Of a stretch of 64,000 bases of DNA, positions 7,891 to 16,565 are shown piece by piece. The notes under the pieces are model-generated. The model saw nothing but the letters and a program-made list of their open reading frames with translations, was not told the origin of the DNA and did no database searches. The DNA comes from an uncultured Clostridium sp. (GTDB lineage: Bacteria > Bacillota > Clostridia > Lachnospirales > Lachnospiraceae): positions 124,001 through 188,000 of the forward strand of contig CABVBU010000001.1 of the NCBI GenBank assembly GCA_902496665.1, in the 5' to 3' direction. How positions within the stretch are numbered: the stretch's first letter is position 1; each line of letters begins with the position of its first letter. The position numbers and the translations under genes were made by a program.

Positions 7891-9201
7891 TTATTCAAGT
7901 ACAAGTGTACCGTCGCCCTCAGCACGGATCGCGGATTTGAAGAACTCTTCAAATGCTTTCTCCATGTAAGCCATATCCTTGGAGCCTGCAGTCTCATACG
8001 GGGAGTGCATAGCTAACTGCGGAAGTCCGATGTCTACAGTGTTTAAGGAAACCTGTGCATTGGAGATATTTCCGAGTGTGGAACCGCCGAGGATATCGGA
8101 ACGGTTTAAGAACTCCTGGTACGGAACGCCTGCGCGCTCGCAGAGGCAGCGCATAACAGCAGCAGAAACAGCGTCTGTTGTGTACTTCTGGTTTGCGCTG
8201 TGCTTGATTACGAGACCGCCGTTTAAGTAAGTGCGGTTTGTCGGGTCTGTTTTGTCAGCGTAGTTCGGATGTACAGCATGTCCGTTATCTGCGGATACCA
8301 TAAAGCTGGAAGCGAGGGATGTAAGGTACTCTTCCTCTGTTCTTCCAAGACTGCGGTTGATGCGGCGGAGAATGTCGTAAAGGAATGTGGAACCTGCGCC
8401 CTGCTTTGTACCGCTTCCTACTTCCTCGTTGTCAAATACGGCAACGACCGGGATGCAGCGGTTGCTCTCGCTGTTTAAGAGAGCCATTGTGGATGTGAAT
8501 GCGCACTGAAGGTCATCAAGACGCGGAGCGGAGATGAACTCGCCGTCGCAGCCCCAGATCGTACCTTCCATACGGTTGTAAAGGAAGAGGTCCATTCCCT
8601 TGATCTGCTCAACGGAAACGCCGACTTCCTCAGCGATCATCTCTTTGAAAGCTTTACCGGAATTGCTCATGCGGTATAACGGAAGCATATCTTTCTGGAT
8701 GTTGTACTTGTAGCCATCGTTTACTTCACGGTTCATATGGATCGCGAGGTTCGGGATCATGAGAAGGTCACGGTCAACGTTGATCAGTTTTGTTGTGAGA
8801 CGGTTGCCGTCTTTTACGATAATGCGTCCTGCAACGGAGAGAGGTCTGTCGAACCACGGTGCGCAGAGCATTCCGCCGTACTTCTCAACGTTTAATTTTA
8901 CATACTGGTTCTCGACGTTCATCTCAGAAGACTCTTTGATCTTTAAGGTCGGGGAATCGCTGTGGCTTGCGGCGATATGGAAGCCGGAATAGTCCTTGCG
9001 GGACACCTTGAATGCGATGATCGCGGACTGGTTTCGGGTCGCAAAGTATTTTCCGCCCTCGACAAGGTTCCAGGTATTGCCCTCAGAGAGACGCTCAAAT
9101 CCTGCTTCAGTCAGGTAGTTTGCCAGCTCATGTACTGCATGGAAGCCGGTCGGACTCTTTTTGATAAAAGAAAATAATTCCTCATTCAGATTCTGAATCA
9201 T
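7891..9201 (-). CDS. apeB: M18-family aspartyl aminopeptidase
   Basis: A 436-residue M18 aminopeptidase, a dodecameric cytosolic zinc enzyme that removes N-terminal acidic residues. Metal-site motifs are AASHSDSPTLK (near residue 80), FDNEEVGSGTKQGAG (near 285), SADNGHAVHPNY and the C-terminal MHSPYETAGSKD. The ATG at 9201 is preceded by AAAGGAGT ten bases upstream and gives the usual start MIQNLNEELFSFI; an upstream in-frame ATG adds 26 atypical residues. It has its own promoter. The neighbours give no specific pathway; peptide turnover is the likely role. Confidence 0.92.
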   Translation of the reverse strand: MIQNLNEELFSFIKKSPTGFHAVHELANYLTEAGFERLSEGNTWNLVEGGKYFATRNQSAIIAFKVSRKDYSGFHIAASHSDSPTLKIKESSEMNVENQYVKLNVEKYGGMLCAPWFDRPLSVAGRIIVKDGNRLTTKLINVDRDLLMIPNLAIHMNREVNDGYKYNIQKDMLPLYRMSNSGKAFKEMIAEEVGVSVEQIKGMDLFLYNRMEGTIWGCDGEFISAPRLDDLQCAFTSTMALLNSESNRCIPVVAVFDNEEVGSGTKQGAGSTFLYDILRRINRSLGRTEEEYLTSLASSFMVSADNGHAVHPNYADKTDPTNRTYLNGGLVIKHSANQKYTTDAVSAAVMRCLCERAGVPYQEFLNRSDILGGSTLGNISNAQVSLNTVDIGLPQLAMHSPYETAGSKDMAYMEKAFEEFFKSAIRAEGDGTLVLE

Positions 9202-9250
9202 GTTTTTGTTACTCCTTTCGATAAATAACCCCTGTAAGTCATACTCCTTT

Positions 9251-9279
9251 ATTATATAAAAAAAATGCAGATCAGGCAA
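9251..9279 (-). promoter_or_regulatory. Promoter of apeB
   Basis: Minus strand: TTGCCT (9279-9274), 17-bp spacer, TATAAT (9256-9251), 50 bp before the ATG at 9201. The rest of the 9202-9509 gap holds the leader of the deacetylase gene, in which I see no clear promoter. Confidence 0.7.
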
Positions 9280-9509
9280 GCTTGCACTATAATGTGCGCA
9301 AGCGTTAAAATGAAATTCCGGTCTGTTTCGTTATAATTCTGACGTTTTTCTGAAGTTTGCGAAAAAGGTCCCGAAAAGGTACCTTTATTCGCGATTTCAT
9401 GTTAGAATGAAGACACGGGTAAAAGTTCGGCATGTCTGCGCATTTCCTGCGCTGACTGTCACGGACAGGAAAACATGGTGAGGAGATCACTGGGAAAAGA
9501 GAGGAACTT

Positions 9510-10673
9510 ATGGATTGGAAGAAGATCAGACAGGCAGTCCGCACGGTGCTGGCGGCTGTATTGATCTGCGCTGCATCGGTGGGAATCACCGGTGATCCGG
9601 CATATGCGGCGGATATGGGCGCAGTTTACGGAATTTATGAGCATGGAACAGGTTGGAGTGGGTATCATGGTGACAGCAAAACAGCGCGTGCTGGAACCGG
9701 AAGCTATGTGACGGCGATCCGCGCCAGCCTTCTGGGACAACCTGATGGAATGAGCGGCACGCTTTCGTACCAGGTGAACTTAAGCGGAAGCGGATGGCTT
9801 TCCTGGCAGGAAAATATGACTCCGAATGGAAGCACCGAGACAGATATGCCGTTAGAAGCGGTCCGCATGGCATTTACCGGACAGCTTGCGGAGAATTATG
9901 ATGTTTATTACTCTGTATATCAGAATGGCTCCTGGACAACCCCGGTGAAGAACGGGGAGACTGCGGGAACTGAAGGACAGGGACTCCGTGTGGATGGTCT
10001 CTGGGTGACTGTGACAGGAAAAGACGCGGAGGCACCGGAAGGTCCGAATGGAAAGAGCGTTGACCCGACAAGACCGATGGTTGCCCTGACCTTTGATGAC
10101 GGTCCGTCGAAGTATACGCCCCGGATCCTGGATTCCCTGGAAGCAAACGGCGGAAGAGCCACATTCTTCATGGTGGGCAACCGAGTTGCGTCTTATGCGT
10201 CTACTGTAAAGCGCATGGCGGATCTCGGATGCGAGACAGACAGCCATACCTGGGCACATACATATTTGACAGGAATGTCTGAGGGGGAGATCTTACAGAG
10301 CTTAAATCAGACACGCGATGCCATCGTTGCAGCAGGAGGAAACGCGCCGAAAGGTGTCCGCCCGCCGGGAGGAAAGATCAACGATGCCAGCAAGGCGGTC
10401 CTCGCAAAGGCTGGAATGCCGTCTATCGTCTGGTCCGTGGATACACTGGACTGGAAGACGAGAAATGCGCAGCACACCATCGACACAGTTCTCAGCCAGG
10501 TACAGGACGGAGATATCATCCTGATGCATGACCTCTATGAGCAGAGCGCCATTGCGGCAGAAACGCTGATTCCGGAGCTCACGAGAAGAGGCTACCAGCT
10601 CGTGACAGTCGGCGAGATGGCGGAGCTCCGTGGTGGTATGGCAGCAGGACAGTCTTATGGACATTTCCGCTAA
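9510..10673 (+). CDS. Secreted polysaccharide deacetylase with ChW-like domain
   Basis: A 387-residue exported enzyme. A signal peptide covers residues ~1-35 (AVLICAASVGITGDPAYAA). Residues ~40-170 look like clostridial hydrophobic-with-conserved-W (ChW) repeats: paired GW and SW positions and an AGT-GQGLRVD segment. Residues ~190-380 form a NodB deacetylase with all five motifs: TFDDGP, the metal-binding SHTWAH, RPPGG, DTLDWK and LMHD. Such enzymes remove acetyl groups from GlcNAc or MurNAc in peptidoglycan or other wall polymers. ChW repeats are thought to bind proteins or surface polymers. The RBS GAGAGGAAC is close to the ATG. The gene is monocistronic; an FMN riboswitch follows. Confidence 0.88.
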   Translation: MDWKKIRQAVRTVLAAVLICAASVGITGDPAYAADMGAVYGIYEHGTGWSGYHGDSKTARAGTGSYVTAIRASLLGQPDGMSGTLSYQVNLSGSGWLSWQENMTPNGSTETDMPLEAVRMAFTGQLAENYDVYYSVYQNGSWTTPVKNGETAGTEGQGLRVDGLWVTVTGKDAEAPEGPNGKSVDPTRPMVALTFDDGPSKYTPRILDSLEANGGRATFFMVGNRVASYASTVKRMADLGCETDSHTWAHTYLTGMSEGEILQSLNQTRDAIVAAGGNAPKGVRPPGGKINDASKAVLAKAGMPSIVWSVDTLDWKTRNAQHTIDTVLSQVQDGDIILMHDLYEQSAIAAETLIPELTRRGYQLVTVGEMAELRGGMAAGQSYGHFR

Positions 10674-10733
10674 GCATAAAGATATTGCAGAATGAAGCAA
10701 ATTGTGATATTCTGTTAACGAACAAATAAATAT

Positions 10734-10846
10734 CGTTCTTCGGGGCGGGGCGCAATTCCCCACCGGCGGTATAGTCCGCGACCTGCGAAAGCAGCTGATT
10801 TGGTGAGATTCCAAAACCGACAGTATAGTCTGGATGAGAGAAGAAA
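10734..10846 (+). promoter_or_regulatory. FMN riboswitch (RFN element)
   Basis: Contains the conserved RFN segments in order: CGGGGCGGGG, ATTCCCCACCGGCGGTAT, a GCGAAAGC loop, GAGATTCC, and the terminal CCGACAGTATAGTCTGGATG. A short P1 stem pairs TTCTT with AAGAA. It lies upstream of ribU, so riboflavin uptake should fall when FMN is plentiful. Confidence 0.95.
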
Positions 10847-10873
10847 TTGTATGACAGGAGTAGTTCATTCGAG

Positions 10874-10911
10874 CCCCGGACTTTTTTCAATAGTCCGGGG
10901 TCTTTTTATTT
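10874..10911 (+). terminator. Terminator in the FMN riboswitch expression platform
   Basis: An 8-bp perfect stem CCCCGGAC / GTCCGGGG (10874-10881, 10893-10900) followed by TCTTTTTATTT. It lies between aptamer and ribU start, as in transcription-attenuating FMN switches. Confidence 0.9.
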
Positions 10912-11006
10912 ACATGGACAGGGAATCATCCCCGGCCCGTGTGAGCCAGAGATCCTGCATAGCAATTCCTTGTAACAGAAGAACAACAAGTACAAGGAGG
11001 AACATT

Positions 11007-11645
11007 ATGAACCAGAACAAAGTATTAAGTGTCAGAAATCTCGTGCTGATTGCTATGTTCAGCGCGCTTGCAGCCGTACTGGAGACGATCCAGGTGGCAG
11101 TTCCGTTTGCACCGCCGTTTTACAAGCTGGACTTCGCGGAGCTCCCGGTACTGATCGGCGGCTTTGCCATGGGACCGGCCCAGGCAGCTCTGATCGCGAT
11201 CGTTAAGAACCTCTTAAAGCTGCTCTTAAACGGAACAAGCACTTACTATGTCGGCGAACTCGGAAACATCATTGGAAGCTGCATGTTCTCCGTACCGGCA
11301 GCCCTGATCTACCGCAGACATAAGACGAAAAAGACCGCTATGATCGCTCTCGCTGCCGGTGTCATCTGTGCTATCATCGGCGCTGTATTCGTAAACTGCG
11401 CGATCACACTTCCGTTCTACGCAAAAGTTGCTTTCGGCGGAATCGAGAACATCATCGCAATGGGAACAAAGATCAACCCGGCAGTTACAAACCTGTATAC
11501 ATTCGCGATCTTCATGATCGTTCCGTTCAACCTTGTAAAATGCGGACTGAACGCGATCGTAACAGCACTTGTATATAAGCATGTCAGCGTGATCATCCAT
11601 GCAGGGGTTCACAGAGAAAAGAAAACTGAAAATACGGCGGCATAA
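11007..11645 (+). CDS. ribU: Riboflavin ECF transporter S component
   Basis: A 212-residue integral membrane protein with about six hydrophobic segments. The N-terminal VLIAMFSALAAVLE helix and the LDFAELPVLIGGFAMGPAQ loop are typical of the RibU/ECF S-component family. RibU binds riboflavin outside and works with a shared ECF ATPase/T module, not encoded in this window. The start at 11007 has AAGGAGG seven bases upstream; the frame continues upstream through the riboswitch terminator and should not be used. The upstream FMN riboswitch gives strong independent support for the substrate. Confidence 0.93.
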   Translation: MNQNKVLSVRNLVLIAMFSALAAVLETIQVAVPFAPPFYKLDFAELPVLIGGFAMGPAQAALIAIVKNLLKLLLNGTSTYYVGELGNIIGSCMFSVPAALIYRRHKTKKTAMIALAAGVICAIIGAVFVNCAITLPFYAKVAFGGIENIIAMGTKINPAVTNLYTFAIFMIVPFNLVKCGLNAIVTALVYKHVSVIIHAGVHREKKTENTAA

Positions 11646-11663
11646 CGCCTGAAATGGGAGATT

Positions 11664-11705
11664 CCCCCGGGATAGAGACGGCGAAAGCCGTGTCTGCCTC
11701 GGGGG
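11664..11705 (+). other. Strong hairpin between ribU and the creatininase gene
   Basis: CCCCCG at 11664 pairs with CGGGGG at 11700, enclosing an inner AGACGGC-gaaa-GCCG stem with a GNRA-type loop. No clear U-tract follows, so it may be a transcript stabiliser or part of a structured RNA. A second palindromic stretch follows at ~11738-11772 (GCCTGCGCAGGC and a distal GCAGGC). Confidence 0.5.
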
Positions 11706-11844
11706 ACTTACAATTTATGCGAGAAGTGAGCAAAAGCCTGCGCAGGCACAAAAGTGAGCGCTGGCAGGCGGCGGCAGTACTTGACGGGTAACGACCGAAA
11801 TGAGATGGTAAAGCGGCAATGACTTAAGAAACGGAGAGAATAAA

Positions 11845-12639
11845 ATGGTAAGATATTATAATGAACTGACAAGACTGGAAATGGAACAGGTCGACAAGGA
11901 CGAGACGGTGGTCATGATCCCGGTGGGGGCGCTGGAACAGCATGGAAACCAGTGTCCGCTGGGTACAGACGAGATCATCGCGGAGGGAACGGCGAGACGG
12001 ATCAAGGAGGCACTTGATAAGGAGATTCCGGACTACCCGATGTTGATTTTTCCGCTGATCCCGGTGGGACTCAGCACGGAACATGTGAACTTCTGCGGAT
12101 CTGTCACCTTAAAGCCGGATACCTTTTATCATGTTCTCTACGACATCTGTAAAGGCCTGGCACATCACGGATTCAAGAAGATCGCAATCTTGAACTGCCA
12201 CGGCGGAAACTCCCCGATCATCCAGGTCTTAAGCAGGGAGATAAGAAGTGAACTTGGAATCGCCGTATTTATCATCAATTGCGGCGCATTCTTCGGAAAC
12301 CAGGCGGTAAAAGACACTGTGACACCTGGAAATATCTGGGATTTCCACGGCGGTGAGATGGAGACATCCATGGTTCTCGCGGAGCGCCCGGAGACAGTAA
12401 AGCTGGAGACCTCCGAGGCGGGAATCCCGAGAAAGTTCATGGGAAACAAGACATTCACCGTATATGGCCCGATCACTCTTGGCTGGGTTTCAGAAGAGTG
12501 GGAGACCGAGGACGGAAAGCCCATCGGAATCGGCGGCGATCCAAGCGGGGCAACGGCGGAGAAGGGCAACCAGATCTACGACAGTTTTGTGGAGTCGATC
12601 CTTTCAGGATTAAAAGAGATCAGGAAGTGGAAAGATTAA
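11845..12639 (+). CDS. Creatininase-family amidohydrolase
   Basis: A 264-residue protein of the creatininase superfamily. Family motifs are present: PVGALEQHG and PLGTDEII (metal ligands Glu, His, Asp near residues 32-43), NCHGGNSP (near 117) and FHGGEMETS (near 171). Characterised members hydrolyse creatinine, or act on formamides in riboflavin/F420-type biosynthesis (ArfB-like); others are mycofactocin peptidases (MftE). It follows ribU by 200 bp, but a functional tie to flavin metabolism is only a guess. Cys at NQCPLGTD and NCHGGN replaces residues that are often His or Gly. RBS: ACGGAGAG before the ATG. Substrate unknown. Confidence 0.8.
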   Translation: MVRYYNELTRLEMEQVDKDETVVMIPVGALEQHGNQCPLGTDEIIAEGTARRIKEALDKEIPDYPMLIFPLIPVGLSTEHVNFCGSVTLKPDTFYHVLYDICKGLAHHGFKKIAILNCHGGNSPIIQVLSREIRSELGIAVFIINCGAFFGNQAVKDTVTPGNIWDFHGGEMETSMVLAERPETVKLETSEAGIPRKFMGNKTFTVYGPITLGWVSEEWETEDGKPIGIGGDPSGATAEKGNQIYDSFVESILSGLKEIRKWKD

Positions 12640-12768
12640 AGAATTATTCTGAAAATAATTGAAACGTGTGGAAGCGCTGCTTATCACGATGAAGTCAAGG
12701 TGAAGGGGAAACCGCTGAAATCCAGAGGGACAATGCGAGGAAAAGCCTGTAAATCCGCCGGAAATCAG

Positions 12769-12797
12769 TTGCAACCATAACTTTCATGTGCTAAACT
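12769..12797 (+). promoter_or_regulatory. Probable promoter of the tsaC/sua5 transcript
   Basis: TTGCAA (12769-12774), 17-bp spacer, TAAACT (12792-12797). It is the best sigma-A match in the 322-bp gap 12640-12961. The transcript would begin just ahead of the leader hairpin at 12819. Confidence 0.5.
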
Positions 12798-12818
12798 GAA
12801 TACGCAATTGAACAAAGT

Positions 12819-12847
12819 AAGGTGCTGCGTTTTATGCAGCACCTTTA
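12819..12847 (+). terminator. Leader hairpin upstream of tsaC/sua5
   Basis: A 10-bp perfect stem AAGGTGCTGC / GCAGCACCTT (12819-12828, 12836-12845) followed by TATC. The U-tract is short, so it may be a weak terminator or attenuator in the leader. The rest of 12640-12961 shows no gene. Confidence 0.55.
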
Positions 12848-12961
12848 TCATTACGCGGCAGGCCACAGCGATACCGCCGCATGAGCGTAAAAATGGGAAA
12901 CCGTGTAGAAGAAACACAGGTTTTTCTGGACATTTGAGTAATAGAATCGAGAGTGCAGAAC

Positions 12962-14032
12962 ATGAATACAAAAGTAGTTCGTATCAAAGAGGAAGAGAAG
13001 ACAAGAGAGGCACTGGAAAAGAATCCGGGACTTCTGGAGGCGGCTGAGATCTTGAGAAACGGCGGTCTCGTGGCGTTCCCGACAGAGACTGTTTACGGCC
13101 TTGGTGCCAACGCGTTAAATGAAGAGGCGGCAAAGAAGATCTACGCGGCAAAAGGACGTCCGTCCGACAACCCGCTGATCGCCCATATTTCCTGTATGGA
13201 AGAACTTCCGGCGATCGTGAAGGAGATCCCGGAGGCAGGCCGGAAACTGGCTGAAAAGTACTGGCCGGGTCCGCTGACCATGATCTTCCCGAAAAAGGAC
13301 ATCGTACCTTACGGAACCACCGGCGGTCTTGATACCGTTGCGGTCCGTATGCCGGTGGATCCGGTGGCAAATTGCCTGATCCATCTCGCAGGTGTTCCGA
13401 TCGCGGCACCGAGTGCCAACACTTCCGGAAGACCGAGTCCGACAAAGGCGGAACATGTCATTGAGGACATGAACGGAAAGATCGAGATGATCATTGATGG
13501 CGGCGCTGTGGGAATCGGCGTGGAATCCACCATCGTGGATGTATCCAGCGAGATTCCGACACTTCTACGTCCGGGCGCGATCACCATCGAGATGCTGCGT
13601 GAGACGTTGGGGCAGGTGGATATCGATCCAGTGATCTTAGGACCGGTCAGCGGCGATATCAAGCCGAAGGCGCCGGGAATGAAGTACCGCCATTATGCCC
13701 CGAAGGCGGACATGACACTGGTGGAGGGCGACATGGACAAGGTTGTTGCCTACATCAATGATCAGACAAAGAAAGCGGAAGCAGAGGGAAAGAAAGTCGG
13801 CATCATCTGCACCGAGGAGAGCCGGGACATGTACCAGGGCGGAAACCTCGAGGTGATCGGAAGCCGGGAACACGAGGAGACGGTGGCCCACAACTTGTTT
13901 GCAGTTCTGCGTGATTTCGATGCCAGAAAGGTCGACTGTATTTTCTCCGAGAGCTTTTCCAAAGACCAGCTCGGCCAGGCGATCATGAACCGCCTGTGCA
14001 AGGCAGCCGGATATCATATTGTGAACGTATAA
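12962..14032 (+). CDS. tsaC: L-threonylcarbamoyladenylate synthase (Sua5 type)
   Basis: A 356-residue protein with an N-terminal YrdC/TsaC domain (about 20-215) and a C-terminal Sua5 domain (about 235-350). The family signature is FPTETVYGLGANA (near residue 40), with KGRPSDNPL and APSANTSGRPSPT further on. It makes threonylcarbamoyl-AMP from threonine, bicarbonate and ATP, the first step of the t6A37 modification of ANN-decoding tRNAs. The full Sua5 form, rather than the short TsaC form, is common in Firmicutes (YwlC). The ATG at 12962 is taken; a GTG three codons earlier is also possible. Rightward neighbours are comEB and a radical SAM gene. Confidence 0.93.
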   Translation: MNTKVVRIKEEEKTREALEKNPGLLEAAEILRNGGLVAFPTETVYGLGANALNEEAAKKIYAAKGRPSDNPLIAHISCMEELPAIVKEIPEAGRKLAEKYWPGPLTMIFPKKDIVPYGTTGGLDTVAVRMPVDPVANCLIHLAGVPIAAPSANTSGRPSPTKAEHVIEDMNGKIEMIIDGGAVGIGVESTIVDVSSEIPTLLRPGAITIEMLRETLGQVDIDPVILGPVSGDIKPKAPGMKYRHYAPKADMTLVEGDMDKVVAYINDQTKKAEAEGKKVGIICTEESRDMYQGGNLEVIGSREHEETVAHNLFAVLRDFDARKVDCIFSESFSKDQLGQAIMNRLCKAAGYHIVNV

Positions 14033-14166
14033 AATTGCTGAAAGGTCTGCGCTTGCTGCGGTGGCTGTAGAAAAGGCAAAAGTACGATCAATTAAAACGT
14101 GAAATGGATTTTACTCGTAACTGTGAGAGCGTTGGGCAGTTACATATATGAAATGGAGGACGATCG

Positions 14167-14655
14167 ATGTCAGAAAAGAGAAATGGATACATTACCTGGG
14201 ACGAGTATTTCATGGGAGTTGCAAAGCTTTCTGCCATGCGCTCTAAGGACCCGAACACACAGGTCGGCGCGTGCATCGTGAGCGAGGACAACAAGATCCT
14301 GTCCATGGGCTATAACGGATTCCCGAGAGGCTGTTCCGACGACGAATTCCCGTGGGACAAGATGGACGAGGATCCGTACAATAGAAAATATTTCTATGTG
14401 ACACATAGTGAGTTGAACGCGATCTTAAACTACCGCGGCGGCAGCCTGGAAGGCAGCAAGCTTTACGTAACACTGTTCCCGTGCAACGAGTGCGCGAAGG
14501 CGATCATCCAGGCGGGCATCCGGACCATCGTCTATGAGAGCGATAAGTACGCGAACGACGCATCCACACGGGCATCCAAGAGAATGTTGAACGCCGCAGG
14601 CGTGCGGTATTACCAGTACAACCCGACAGGCCGTAAGATCGAGTACCAGGTATAA
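14167..14655 (+). CDS. comEB: dCMP deaminase family protein (ComEB)
   Basis: A 162-residue zinc-dependent deaminase. The zinc site is THSELNAI (His and catalytic Glu, near residue 78) and FPCNECAK (two Cys, near 105). It deaminates dCMP to dUMP for dTTP synthesis. The length and the insert between VGACIVSEDNKI and the HxE motif fit the ComEB/dCMP deaminase group, not cytidine deaminase or TadA. AATGGAGG lies close before the ATG. Eleven bases separate it from the radical SAM gene, so the two are probably cotranscribed. Confidence 0.92.
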   Translation: MSEKRNGYITWDEYFMGVAKLSAMRSKDPNTQVGACIVSEDNKILSMGYNGFPRGCSDDEFPWDKMDEDPYNRKYFYVTHSELNAILNYRGGSLEGSKLYVTLFPCNECAKAIIQAGIRTIVYESDKYANDASTRASKRMLNAAGVRYYQYNPTGRKIEYQV

Positions 14656-14666
14656 CGGAGGAACGA

Positions 14667-16511
14667 ATGAAATTTTTGCTGGCGGCGATCAACGCCAAAT
14701 ATATCCACTCGAATCCAGGTGTCTACAGCCTGCGTGCCTTTGCGCGGACGAAGATCCCAGGAGCGGATATTGAGATCGGAGAATACACCATCAATCACCA
14801 GATGGACTTAATTTTACAGGATATCTACAGGAGAAAGCCGGATTTTATCGGCTTTTCCTGTTATATATGGAATATTTCCTACGTCATGGAGATCGTCCGT
14901 GACGTGAAGAAGGTGCTGCCGGAGGTGGAGATCTGGCTCGGTGGACCGGAAGTGTCCTATGACGCGAAAAAAGTGCTGACCAGGGAGCCGGATGTCCGCG
15001 GTATAATGCGCGGGGAAGGCGAGCTGACGTTTACGGAGCTTGTGCAGGCGTATCTGAAGAGGGAAGAACTGTGCGCAGCAAGCTTAGACTTAGATCACAT
15101 TCCGGGAATTACCTACCGCGCTGAGAGCGGCGAGGTCGTGGAACATGGTCTCCAGCGCCTTCTGAGCCTGGACGAGATTCCGTTCTACTATGACGATATG
15201 GCGGGATTCGAGAACAGGATCGTCTACTACGAGAGCAGCCGCGGCTGCCCGTTTTCCTGCAGTTACTGCCTGTCTTCCATTGATAAAACCGTGCGTTTCC
15301 GGAGTCTGGACCTGGTACTCCCGGAACTGCAGTTTTTCCTGGACCACAAGGTTCCACAGGTCAAGTTTGTGGACAGAACCTTCAACTGTAAGCGGGATCA
15401 CACTTTGGGAGTCTGGCGCTATCTCGTGGAACATGACAACGGAATCACAAACTTCCATTTCGAGGTCTCCGCGGATATCTTCGACGAGGAAGAACTGGAA
15501 CTTATTGGAAAGATGCGCCCGGGGCTGATTCAGCTTGAAATCGGTGTCCAGTCCACAAACCCGGATACGATCAAAGAAATTCACAGACATATGGATCTTG
15601 TGAAACTAAAACAGGCGGTGGACCGGGTCTACGATTACCGGAACACCCATCAGCACCTGGACCTGATCGCGGGACTTCCCTATGAGAATTATGAGTCTTT
15701 CATACGCTCCTTCGACGATGTTTACCGGATGCGTCCTGACCAGCTTCAGATGGGATTCTTAAAAGTATTGAAGGGATCTTACATGGAAGAACAGGTTGCG
15801 GCATATGACCTGAAATACCGAGGGATTCCGCCATACGAAGTCCTTTCCACGAAGTGGCTGCCCTACAGCGATGTGATCCGGTTGAAGGGCGTGGAGGACA
15901 TGGTGGAGGTCTACTACAACAGCGGACAGTTCCCGGCAACCATGAAGCTGCTGGAAAAGAAATTTGCGCGGCCATCGGAAATTTTTACGAGTCTGGCGGA
16001 ATATTATGAGAAGAACGGACTGACAGGGATCAGCCACAGCAGGTTGGCGCGGTATGAGATTCTTTATAGATTTTTAGAGGAAAAAGAAGCTAAAGTGGAA
16101 CAGAGCACGCCTGAGTCAGAAAAACCGGCAGGAACGGAGCAGAAAATCGGAGTGAAAGCGGCAGAAACAGCAGTAAAACCGACACTATCTGACTTCCGCG
16201 ACAGCCTGATGTATGACATCTATGTCCGTGAAAACACCAAGAGCCGCCCGTCCTTTGCCAGTGACCAGTCCCCATACAAGAAAGAAGTGCGGGAATTCTT
16301 CATGGCAGAGGAAGAAAATCCTCAGTGGCTTGCGGACTATGTGGGATTTGATTCAAAGCAGATGGCGAAAATGGCTCATCTGGAACATATGGAAGATGGA
16401 AATTTCGTGTTGTTTGATTATAAAAAGCGGGATTCTCTGTCAGGGAACGCCAGAGCGGTCCGCTTTCAGTATGACCAGAAGGAAAGCCGGATGATACCAG
16501 CACGGGTATGA
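14667..16511 (+). CDS. B12-binding-domain radical SAM protein, DUF4080 type
   Basis: A 614-residue protein of three parts. Residues ~1-140 form a cobalamin-binding-like Rossmann domain (FIGFSCYIWNISY, WLGGPEVSYD). Residues ~180-420 are a radical SAM core with the cluster motif CPFSCSYC near residue 195. The C-terminal third has a charged Lys/Glu linker followed by a DUF4080-type end (SLMYDIYVRENTKSRP, LADYVGFD). Such proteins bind a 4Fe-4S cluster and S-adenosylmethionine; the substrate of this subgroup is unknown. No His occurs in the classic DxHxxG cobalamin motif, so B12 binding is doubtful. RBS ACGGAGG is seven bases before the ATG. Confidence 0.88.
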   Translation: MKFLLAAINAKYIHSNPGVYSLRAFARTKIPGADIEIGEYTINHQMDLILQDIYRRKPDFIGFSCYIWNISYVMEIVRDVKKVLPEVEIWLGGPEVSYDAKKVLTREPDVRGIMRGEGELTFTELVQAYLKREELCAASLDLDHIPGITYRAESGEVVEHGLQRLLSLDEIPFYYDDMAGFENRIVYYESSRGCPFSCSYCLSSIDKTVRFRSLDLVLPELQFFLDHKVPQVKFVDRTFNCKRDHTLGVWRYLVEHDNGITNFHFEVSADIFDEEELELIGKMRPGLIQLEIGVQSTNPDTIKEIHRHMDLVKLKQAVDRVYDYRNTHQHLDLIAGLPYENYESFIRSFDDVYRMRPDQLQMGFLKVLKGSYMEEQVAAYDLKYRGIPPYEVLSTKWLPYSDVIRLKGVEDMVEVYYNSGQFPATMKLLEKKFARPSEIFTSLAEYYEKNGLTGISHSRLARYEILYRFLEEKEAKVEQSTPESEKPAGTEQKIGVKAAETAVKPTLSDFRDSLMYDIYVRENTKSRPSFASDQSPYKKEVREFFMAEEENPQWLADYVGFDSKQMAKMAHLEHMEDGNFVLFDYKKRDSLSGNARAVRFQYDQKESRMIPARV

Positions 16512-16565
16512 AGAAAATTGTGCAGATATGTGATGATGCAGTGAAAATAAAGATGGAGAGCAGAC

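Noticed and set aside
7104..7997. A 297-codon open frame on the minus strand opposite the coiled-coil gene
   Set aside because: It is the mirror of the 21-bp repeat gene; the protein is low-complexity Ser/Phe/Ile, runs through the shared terminator and has no ribosome site.
10800..11006. N-terminal extension of ribU
   Set aside because: It would translate the FMN riboswitch and its terminator. AAGGAGG at 10994 marks 11007 as the start.
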